Source of the DNA: Parapristionchus giblindavisi
Lineage: Eukaryota > Nematoda > Chromadorea > Rhabditida > Diplogasteridae
NCBI GenBank assembly: GCA_943737045.1
Contig: CALSFV010000337.1
Coordinates: 186,001 to 250,000, forward strand
Direction of reading: 5' to 3'
DNA: 64,000 nucleotides
The notes below the pieces were generated by a model that was given only the letters and a program-made list of their open reading frames with translations, was not told where the DNA came from and searched no databases. A program made the translations under genes and the position numbers. This document shows, in pieces, positions 55,047 through 64,000 of the stretch (within the stretch, counting starts at the first letter, position 1; each line of letters starts with the position of its first letter).

Positions 55047-56160
55047 TAGGTTGGCGGGAAAGTCTTTGTCCATGGTTTTCTATTTTCACTGCTCGTCGCA
55101 GATGCACTTCGGCGTTCCCTCATTCATAGTGAATAACAAGCAGTGAAGGGCCTTTGCAGTAAGCAACTCCCCGTTCCCTTCCCTTCAGTCAGGCTCTAGT
55201 AGAGCAACAATGTACGTAACTAGCACTATCCACATCCGTCTACTTATACTTTACCACTTCCTATCCGACACCAAGATGAACGATTCGGAGATCCTCCTGA
55301 AGTAGAAACTTGTGAAAACGGACCCATTTCAAAGTGTCCGCGAAATGGCCACTACACTTGGAGTTCACCATAGCACATTCGAAGAAGGCCTGAAATCCAT
55401 TGGTAGAAGAAAAAATTTCATTTGATTCATACCCCTTGAAATGGCCCTAGCCAAACTTGATCATCAATTCGATGATTCCATTAAACTCCTCACTCTCCAC
55501 GCTGGGGATCGATGGCTGGACCGGCTCATAACGGAGGATGAAAAGTGCGTCCTCTACGAAAACAACCACAGAGGAGCCCAATGGGTTGAAGAAGGAGAGA
55601 CCCAGGGGATGTCTCTAAACCGAACCCGCACCCCAAGAAAATCATGCAGTCAATGCAGTGGGGAGTGGATGCTGTGATCAACTGGCAGCTGTTACCCGAG
55701 GGCAGACAAGTACTGGGGCCAAGTGCCGCACACAACTACGGAATCTGGAGAAGGCAGTCGATCATTCAAGCCAGAAGGACAAGAAAGTGTATTATCATCA
55801 TGATAACGGCCGTCCCCATGTCCCCATTAAAGTTAAGTAGGAACTGGCTGGATATGGATGGATGGTTCTCCCTCCACCACCGTATTCTCCAGGCATGGCC
55901 CTGTCGAATTACAGACCTTTCGCAGACCTAGCCCATGCCCTTCGAGATGGAGCCTTCAATTCCCGTGAAAGTGTCGAGGATTCACTCAAGCAATACTTTG
56001 CTTTGCGCCCAGTTGGGTTCTACAGGGACGGATTCCATAATATGGTGGAACATTGTACATAAGTTGTCAATAATGATGGCACGTATAATTGATCTCGTGT
56101 TATTGTTCCTTCGAAGAAATAAGGTTTTCAAAAATGGACAAAGACTTTCCGCCAACCTAA
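55046..56160 (+). mobile_element. mariner transposon, full ends, inactive transposase
   Basis: TA duplication at 55044-55045 and 56161-56162. Terminal repeats ttaggttggcgggaaagtct and agactttccgccaacctaa differ by one base. Coding remains are frameshifted and contain stops: SEILLK, REMATTLGVHHSTFEEGLKS, ITEDEKCVLYENNHRGAQWV (first Asp block), YHHDNGRPHVPIK (second Asp block, HDNxRPH) and LPPPPYSPG. Length about 1115 bases, slightly short for a mariner. A near-identical copy starts at 63167. Confidence 0.88.
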
Positions 56161-56380
56161 TATGTTTATTTATTTATTTAATTATATATTTTATTTATTT
56201 ATTTATTTATTTATTTACATATTTAATATTTTCTGTCTGATCTTTTTATAAAAATAAATCATAAATCATTCTAAGACAGTAATAGTGTCGCTAATTGGAC
56301 CTGGCTTGAGCACAGGTAAATCAATATGTTGATATTTGATCTTTGATGTTCAATCTTTGATCTTTGATCTTTGTAGACAG

Positions 56381-56496
56381 CGGGTCACGGTGTACCGAAG
56401 CCCGTGGCGTCGTTTGCCCATCTCGGTTTCGACGATGGTCTCATGAAGAAGATTCGAAAGAGCGAATACGAACATACGACGCCCATTCAGTCACAG
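56381..56496 (+). pseudogene. DDX42: DDX42-like exon E9
   Basis: GHGVPKPVASFAHLGFDDGL then MKKIRKSEYEHTTPIQSQ; the Pro before TPIQ is Thr. Normal acceptor and donor. It follows E8 in correct order apart from the mariner. Confidence 0.85.
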
Positions 56497-57176
56497 GTGT
56501 GATTGGTTTGATGAATTATTGATTGAATTATCGATTGAATTTGTGAATTGCCCACTGTAAAATATGACGTTTAGGTGAATTTTTTGGAAAAAAGTGAAGG
56601 TCCCCTGTAAAAGTAACCATTTTTTGTTTGGATGCCCCCTGTTGACTTTTGAGATGCGCTTTTCGTCTTAAAGGAGAGCGATCAATATGATCCTTGAATG
56701 TCAGCCACACTTGGATCATCCACACCCACTATTTCGCTAGAATTAAGTAAGCTTGAAAAACTCAAAAAGTTGAGAATACGAATAGTGGTCATTTGACGTG
56801 AATTTGAATAAAATCGCGGATTGGGACCTCTTATTTTTCTTAAAAGAGCAAGCGCCTCAGTTGACAATCTTGTAGCTTGGTTGAAGAGATGGATCATTCG
56901 CAATAATAGTGTGCATATTAGCCAGTGAATTTGAAAAGCAGAGAAACTAGAATCGATCACTAAGCCTGAAAAGATCAGAAAATGGAGATGCTCTATGTTC
57001 AAAGAAGTTTGAAAGGAGCCAATGAATTACATGTGTATAGTTGAGGTCACTGATATAATCGGGGACCTCTATTGTAGAAAACTACAAGATTTAAAGCCAT
57101 AGCTCATATGGCCACGTCCACAGCGCTGTCAAATGTTTTTTTCGTCACGGCTCCGCTCGCACTGACCAACTAAAAT
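56497..57176. other. intron-9 start then unique sequence, no gene seen
   Basis: Begins with ttgattgaattatcgattg as after other E9 copies, then unrelated sequence. No E10 follows. Confidence 0.4.
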
Positions 57177-57780
57177 CCGTGCAGCACCATGCCAATTTCG
57201 GAAGGTTTCCGGCTCTTGAAGAGAAAATTCGTCTTTCCCAGCCGGTTTTTCTAAAAATCTAAAAAGTTGCCATGACGTGCCTAAACATCTACCTAACACA
57301 TCTACAAAGTGGCGAGATTACAGCACTTCAATTACGACTTTGCCAATAAAAATACCATTGGAAGTCAAAGTGGAATTTTGCGAGAAAAGAGGCAGATAAA
57401 AAAGGAGGAATGTCCAATAGTGGAACTAAATTCAGGATACTTGTAGGAAATGTGCTTATTAAACGCTTGGTTCAAAATCCGATCAAAATTGAAATGAAAT
57501 ACTGTGTTGTTGACCCGTAGTAATTCTCCATAGCGAAAGAAGTTAGGCTCCGTGCACTTTGAATTCCAATGGTATTTTTATTGGCAAAGTCGTAATTGAA
57601 GTGATGTAATCTCACCACTTTGTAGATGTGTTAGGTAGATGTTTAGGCACATCATGACAACTTTTTAGATTTTTAGAAAAACCGGCCAGGAAATACCGTA
57701 AGTCCAAAAAATGGCTTGGAATTTTTTTCGAATTTTCTCTTCAAGGTCCGGAAACCTTCCGAAATTGGCGTGGTGCTGCC
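57177..57780. repeat. 600-base foldback element
   Basis: Left cagcaccatgccaatttcgg ... cttcaattacgactttgcc and right ggcaaagtcgtaattgaag ... ccgaaattggcgtggtgctg pair over about 190 bases each side. Confidence 0.75.
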
Positions 57781-58929
57781 CCATGATTATGTGATAATAC
57801 TTGTTAAATCGGAGAGCTGTAGCTCAATTACGGACTGAGTTATGGCATTTTTATGAAATTTTAATGGGTCAGGCGAAATTAACTTATTCCACGGAGCGGT
57901 ATGCAACCAACGAGGTTAATGGCTTAAATTGTTCACTGATAGTTGTTCGTTCCTCACAAAAAAATTAGACTCACAGAAAAAATCTACCTGAGAATAAACC
58001 TATTTTTACGATCGCACCTTGGCATTTCAAGAATGATGAAATCATTTCATCACCGTAGGTAATAATCGCTACCCTCATAATTTTCTCCAATGTTCATACT
58101 ATATAATAAAATTAAACCGAGGCCGATCGGCCAAGTGCGTAAAAAGTTATAAAGATTCGAATTTTGCGTCCATACTTTTGCACGGTACTATATATATATA
58201 TATATAAAACGGGTCAAACTAATTTGTCCGAGACGCAGAGCGAGTTTGGCCAAACAGACCATGCAGGGCATGCATTATTGTTAGGAAATGGTAGCTTGAG
58301 TACATTTTTAGAAAAATCTCTCTATTCTAACAACATTCTGTCCAAAATATTCCGTATTATAGATTTCTTTTAATAATTGTATTTCTTTCGCTATTTGAAG
58401 CTGTTTAAATTTGAATTTGAAGAATTTGAATTTTAAGCAATTTGAAGCTAATTTCATTTTTTATTATTACTATGTACTTTCTTAATGTTATTTCTTTTTC
58501 GTATTGTATTGTACAAACGACATATTTTACATCACAAATTTATCGCAGTTTTTTTTTTATTAGCACAATTCACTCAATTATGTGGGTCACTCGTTCTGCA
58601 ATTCGACGATAGGATTGGCAGGATTCGCATTGACATGGTACAACAACACAAGATATGTTCCATTACCTCCCACTGAGACTGACTGACGTTGTTCAGATCC
58701 TGCAAATATGTTTTTGTAAAACATCATTCACTACGGTATAAGCTACCTTATCTCCGTTAATGATCACAATTCAGGAAGGTCATCGATAGATGTGATTGAT
58801 TGTGTAGTATTGCTTGAATCCATGAGCTGTAGCTTCCTGCCTAGCGCAGAGACATGATGATTACCCATTACGAATTTCTCTGCCCTCAGCATCCTAGAAT
58901 GTAAACTCAACGTAAATTTGGTGAGGGCG

Positions 58930-59270
58930 CTATTACGAGATTTCAGACTCTAAAATCTCGTAATTTTTTCATTCCTATCTCTCAGATGGAGGGGTGCGGT
59001 CGCTATTACGAGATTTCAGACTCTAAAATCTCGTAATTTTTTTCATTCCTCTCTCTCAGATGGAGGGATGCGGTCGCTATTACGAGATTTCAGACTCTAA
59101 AATCTCGTAATTTTTTCATTCCTCTCTCTCAGATGGAGGGGTGCGGTCGCTATTACGAGATTTCAGACTCTAAAATCTCGTAATTTTTTCATTCCTATCT
59201 CTCAGATGGAGGGGTGCGGTCGCTATTACGAGATTTTAGACTCTGAAATCTCGTAATTTTGTTCAAACCT
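58930..59270. repeat. hairpin satellite, left block (about 5 copies)
   Basis: Units of about 76 bases containing attacgagatttcagactct-aaaatctcgtaat and ctctctcagatggagggg(t/a)gcggtcgct, in the opposite orientation to the right block. Confidence 0.9.
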
Positions 59271-59700
59271 CTCTCAGGTGCGGTCGCTATTACGAAGTTC
59301 GAAGTTCGAAGTGAAGTTCGGATTCACGACGATTCACGACGGATCCGCTTGCTGCCCACTACAATGCCTTGCGCATTTTAACAAGTTAGTCGATTGTCGA
59401 TTGTCAAGCTCTGTAAGTGTAAATGAGTAGGGAGAAAGCAGAAAATTACAAACCGTATTGCCCTGCTTTCTTCTCAGCACAGCAGTTGATGATGCTCATT
59501 AAAGAAATATTTCTTTCTTCGTAGACAATTGTATTATTTCCAACATGAAACAATACCGATTTGCAGATGAAATCGACAAGAAAAACTAACTTGTTAAAAT
59601 GCGCAAAGCATTGTACTGGGCAGCAAGCGGATCCATCGTGAATCGTCTTGAATCCGAACTTCAATTCGAACTTCGAACTTCGTAATATCGACCGCACCTG
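59271..59700. repeat. inverted core between the satellite blocks
   Basis: gaagttcgaagttcgaagtg ... ggatccgcttgctgcccact and its reverse at 59620-59690 (agtactgggcagcaagcgg-type, with changes) pair around a central piece with 'ccctgctttcttctcag'. Short frames inside are not convincing genes. Confidence 0.6.
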
Positions 59701-61358
59701 AGAGAGAGGTATGAACAAAATTACGAGATTTCAGAGTCTAAAATCTCGTAATAGCGACCGCACCGCTCCATCTGAGAGATAGAAATGAACAAAATTACGA
59801 GATTTTAGAGTCTGAAATCTCGTGATAGCGACCGCACCCCTTCATCTGAGAGAGAGAGAGGAATGAACAAAATTACAAGATTTTAGAGTCTGAAATCTCG
59901 TAATAGCGACCGCACCCCTTCATCTGAGAGATAGAAATGAACAAAATTACGAGATTTTAGAGTCTGAAATCTCGTAATAGCGACCGCACCCCTCCATCTG
60001 AGAGAGAGAGGAATGAACAAAATTACGAGATTTTAGAGTCTGAAATCTCGTAATAGCGACCGCACCCCTCCATCTGAGAGAGAGAGAGGAATGAACAAAA
60101 TTACGAGATTTTAGAGTCTGAAATCTCGTAATAGCGACCGCACCCCTCCATCTGAGAGAGAGAGGAATGAACAAAATTACGAGATTTTAGAGTCTGAAAT
60201 CTCGTAATAGCGACCGCACCCCTCCATCTGAGAGAGAGAGGAATGAACAAAATTACGAGATTTTAGAGTCTGAAATCTCGTAATAGCGACCGCACCCCTC
60301 CATCTGAGAGAGAGAGGAATGAACAACATTACGAGATTTTAGAGTCTGAAATCTCGTAATAGCGACCGCACCCCTCCATCTGAGAGAGAGAGGAATGAAC
60401 AAAATTACGAGATTTTAGAGTCTGAAATCTCGTAATAGCGACCGCACCCCTCCATCTGAGAGAGAGAGAGGAATGAACAAAATTACGAGATTTTAGAGTC
60501 TGAAATCTCGTAATAGCGACCGCACCCCTCCATCTGAGAGAGAGAGGAATGAACAAAATTACGAGATTTTAGAGTCTGAAATCTCGTAATAGCGACCGCA
60601 CCCCTCCATCTGAGAGAGAGAGGAATGAACAAAATTACGAGATTTTAGAGTCTGAAATCTCGTAATAGCGACCGCACCCCTCCATCTGAGAGAGAGAGGA
60701 ATGAACAACATTACGAGATTTTAGAGTCTGAAATCTCGTAATAGCGACCGCACCCCTCCATCTGAGAGAGAGAGAGGAATGAACAAAATTACGAGATTTT
60801 AGAGTCTGAAATCTCGTAATAGCGACCGCACCCCTCCATCTGAGAGAGAGAGGAATGAACAAAATTACGAGATTTTAGAGTCTGAAATCTCGTAATAGCG
60901 ACCGCACCCCTCCATCTGAGAGAGAGAGGAATGAACAAAATTACGAGATTTTAGAGTCTGAAATCTCGTAATAGCGACCGCACCCCTCCATCTGAGAGAG
61001 AGAGGAATGAACAACATTACGAGATTTTAGAGTCTGAAATCTCGTAATAGCGACCGCACCCCTCCATCTGAGAGAGAGAGAGGAATGAACAAAATTACAA
61101 GATTTTAGAGTCTGAAATCTCGTAATAGCGACCGCACCCCTCCATCTGAGAGAGAGAGAGGAATGAACAACATTACGAGATTTTAGAGTCTGAAATCTCG
61201 TAATAGCGACCGCACCCCTCCATCTGAGAGAGAGAGAGGAATGAACAACATTACGAGATTTTAGAGTCTGAAATCTCGTAATAGCGACCGCACCCCTCCA
61301 TCTGAGAGAGAGAGGAATGAACAACATTACGAGATTTTAGAGTCTGAAATCTCGTAAT
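59700..61358. repeat. hairpin satellite, right block (about 22 copies)
   Basis: Tandem units of 76-78 bases: attacgagattttagagtct, gaaatctcgtaat, agcgaccgcacccctccatc, tgagagagagaggaatgaac. Unit length varies with the number of GA repeats. Each unit carries a near-perfect inverted repeat of 33 bases. A larger repeat of four to five units (aaca/aaaa variants) is visible. Confidence 0.95.
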
Positions 61359-61919
61359 CTAGGATTTTCGGATCAAACATCAAACAACTACCTGCAAGTG
61401 GTATGTTTTCATAATTTTGAAATAAATAAAATTCCATTTGCAGAAAATTGGCAAACAAGTTGAAGCAAAGGAATTAAAAGCACGGGACAAATCATCGCTG
61501 GACGACTTCTAATCCAATCGAAGAAGTCAAGAAAGCGAAAAATAACTGAGAAAGAATATATACGATAAAATTTTATTCATGAATATTAGTCGAAGAAGCA
61601 TTGAAAAGGTCAAACATACAGAACACACAGAAAAAAAACAACTTTTAAAAAATGGGGATAACATGGGGATACAATACGAAAAAGAAATAACATTAAGAAA
61701 GTGAATTATAATAAGAAAAAAATTAAATCAGCTTCAAATTACGAAAGAAATACAAATAAAATAAAATGAAATAATAAGAGATAAAATGTGTTTTCCCATT
61801 ACATAAAATTAGGGACATTTGCTTACTTTTTGAAAAGATCGAAAAGTCTGTATATAGAGGTTGGGCACGTATGAGTTTGGCCAAACTCACTCTGCGTCTC
61901 GGACAAATTAGTTTGACCC

Positions 61920-62277
<358 letters not shown>

Positions 62278-62366
62278 ATTCCTCGAGGAGAGAAAAGCGA
62301 CGGCTGCGGAGGATGAGGATGTGTGAATACCACGAGGATGACAACATTGTATGGACATGGAAGAAG
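62278..62366 (+). pseudogene. DDX42: DDX42-like exon E6 with frameshift
   Basis: FLEERKATAAEDEDV then, one base out of frame, EYHEDDNIVWTWKK before donor gtgatc. Human DDX42 has NLEYDSDGNPIAPTKK just before IIDPLP. The extra T after GTG creates a TGA. It is the only E6 in the window. Confidence 0.75.
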
Positions 62367-62805
62367 GTGATCTTAGATCTTTGAACTTTGGACCTTGATC
62401 TTTTGATCTTTCGTAAAGCGTCCTATTCAAGCCTGTCTGTTAAAGTAATACAGTTCATAGCCGTATGCCGAAAAGTGCGAGGCAAACTACAAAGCGTAAC
62501 TGTTTTTTTTGGGATTTTTAAAAACTCTGTATCGTATCCTTTCGACCCATGATTCATAGACTAGCATACGAGTGATAGAAATAATCGCTTACTTTTAATT
62601 CTTTTAAATTTCTAAACTCGATGTAGTTGATTATCAGAATATTATTTTTTGGTGATCTACTCCATAGGTCGAATAGCCAGGTTGCACATTTTTAAAATGC
62701 GGTCAGGTTTTCCGATTTTTCGGGAGTTTTCGGCTCAAAATGCTGTCAGGCTTCGTAGTTTGTAACGTACTTTTCGACCTATGATCTACACCCTTTCTCT
62801 TTCAG

Positions 62806-62894
62806 ATTATCGATCCCCTGCCTGTACTCGATCATTCCAACGTCAACTATGCGCCGTTGAACAAGAACTTCTATGTGGAGCTCGAGGATATGAA
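62806..62894 (+). pseudogene. DDX42: DDX42-like exon E7
   Basis: IIDPLPVLDHSNVNYAPLNK then NFYVELEDMK, acceptor tttcag, donor gtgagt, in phase with E8. Open and complete. Confidence 0.88.
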
Positions 62895-63111
62895 GTGAGT
62901 CCTCCGAATAGTTGCGAATTGACAGATGGGGCATGTTTGTCAGACAAACGACACATGGGAACTGACAAATGTATGGTAGAGACAGTGAAGTGAAAAACAC
63001 ATTCTGCAAACAATTACATAATATGTGTCGAAGCGTGAACGTGAATTCATCGGGTGGTTGCTCAGGGAGTAATTATATTGGCAAGATTAACTAGTAATTG
63101 AACGTTTGAAG

Positions 63112-63166
63112 GAACATGACCTACATGGATATGCAACGACTGCGAATGAAATTGGGACTTGATGTA
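63112..63166 (+). pseudogene. DDX42: DDX42-like exon E8 split by mariner, second copy
   Basis: Same exon and same insertion point as 54991-55046, preceded by the same intron-7 sequence from 62923. Here the upstream exon E7 is the correct neighbour, so this is the parental arrangement. Confidence 0.8.
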
Positions 63167-64000
63167 TTAGGTTGGCGGGAAAGTCTTTGTCCATGGTTTT
63201 CTATTTTCACTGCTCATCGCAGATGCACTTCGGCGTTCCCTCATTCATAGTGAATAACAAGCAGTGAAGGGCCTTTGTAGTAAGCAACTCCCCGTTCCCT
63301 TCCCTTCAGTCAGGCTCTAGTAGAGCAACAATGTACGTAACTAGCACTATCCACATCCGTCTACTTATACTTTACCACTTCCTATCCGACACCAAGATGA
63401 ACGATTCGGAGATCCTCCTGAAGTAGAAACTTGTGAAAACGGACCCATTTCAAAGTGTCCGCGAAATGGCCACTACACTTGGAGTTCACCATAGCACATT
63501 CGAAGAAGGCCTGAAATCCATTGGTAGAAGAAAAAATTTCATTTGATTCATACCCCTTGAAATGGCCCTAGCCAAACTTGATCATCAATTCGATGATTCC
63601 ATTAAACTCCTCACTCTCCACGCTGGGGATCGATGGCTGGACCGGCTCATAACGGAGGATGAAAAGTGCGTCCTCTACGAAAACAACCACAGAGGAGCCC
63701 AATGGGTTGAAGAAGGAGAGACCCAGGGGATGTCTCTAAACCGAACCCGCACCCCAAGAAAATCATGCAGTCAATGCAGTGGGGAGTGGATGCTGTGATC
63801 AACTGGCAGCTGTTACCCGAGGGCAGACAAGTACTGGGGCCAAGTGCCGCACACAACTACGGAATCTGGAGAAGGCAGTCGATCATTCAAGCCAGAAGGA
63901 CAAGAAAGTGTATTATCATCATGATAACGGCCGTCCCCATGTCCCCATTAAAGTTAAGTAGGAACTGGCTGGATATGGATGGATGGTTCTCCCTCCACCA
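63167..64000 (+). mobile_element. mariner transposon, second copy, cut by window end
   Basis: TA at 63165-63166 then ttaggttggcgggaaagtct. Identical to 55046-55880 apart from a few substitutions (for example gctcatcgcag against gctcgtcgcag). The same frameshifts are present, so it was duplicated with its flank rather than transposed again. Confidence 0.9.

Noticed and set aside
59947..61327. Open frames with repeated HSSLSLRWRGAVAI units
   Set aside because: Frames across the hairpin satellite; unit length varies between 76 and 78 bases and the frame is not kept.

Overview
The window looks like nuclear DNA of a nematode, most likely a rhabditid. The support is short introns ending in TTTCAG/TTCCAG, frequent TACTGTAG/TACGGTA intron motifs, a mariner, a Merlin and a hAT-like element, and many small foldback (inverted-repeat) elements. 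I see no prokaryotic gene, operon, CRISPR array or intact long gene. Exon borders were placed by eye from GT/AG sites and reading frame, so a shift of 1-3 bases is possible anywhere.

Most of the coding signal is one gene copied many times and shattered: a DEAD-box RNA helicase of the DDX42 (SF3b125) family. I recognise about 55 exon-sized pieces on both strands, spread from 4.0 kb to 63.2 kb. I number them E2 to E23 in protein order; E1 is a proline/alanine-rich piece just upstream that may not belong. Some runs keep the normal order and frame: 8.7-10.2 kb E17-E20, 10.6-11.4 kb E12-E16, 12.6-14.0 kb E2-E4, 40.2-41.6 kb E12-E17, 53.4-54.8 kb E21-E23. The runs themselves are joined in scrambled order, inverted, or fused to the wrong intron. 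The segment that should lie between E10 (Walker A, AKTGSGKT) and E12 (DEAD), carrying the PTREL and TPGR motifs, occurs nowhere in the window, so no complete helicase can be built from it. Several copies have in-frame stops, frameshifts or lost splice sites.

Layout. 1-3.6 kb: a Gag-like 817-residue reading frame with a CCHC zinc knuckle, followed by a polypurine tract and a possible 3' LTR. 4-9.4 kb: an inverted pair of E17 regions; one arm carries a 1.4 kb TTAA-flanked foldback element and the other arm is the empty site. 13.3-16.7 kb: a palindrome carrying E3-E4 on both arms. 17-22.2 kb: minus-strand helicase pieces and an unknown neighbour gene X. 23.4-27.7 kb: E19-E23 interrupted by a 2 kb palindrome, then a second copy of gene X. 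29-34.3 kb: E4-E5, E12-E16, a mariner relic, E8, a LINE relic and E9. 34.5-36.9 kb: a palindrome carrying two near-identical copies of a predicted 33-residue single-pass membrane peptide gene. 37-42 kb: more helicase runs. 43.4-47.7 kb: a minus-strand gene with a tandem array of 84-base exons, and a Merlin transposon with its 8-base target duplication. 48-51.2 kb: a minisatellite and small elements, including a hAT-type element with an 8-base target duplication. 51.7-56.5 kb: helicase pieces and a mariner. 57-62 kb: nested foldbacks around a roughly 76-base hairpin satellite. 62.3-64 kb: E6-E8 and a second copy of the mariner-bearing segment, cut by the window end.

The biology suggested is an accessory, rearrangement-prone region (for example a degenerate sex-chromosome or subtelomeric block) in which one gene has been duplicated, inverted and invaded by transposons. 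An assembly problem must be excluded first.
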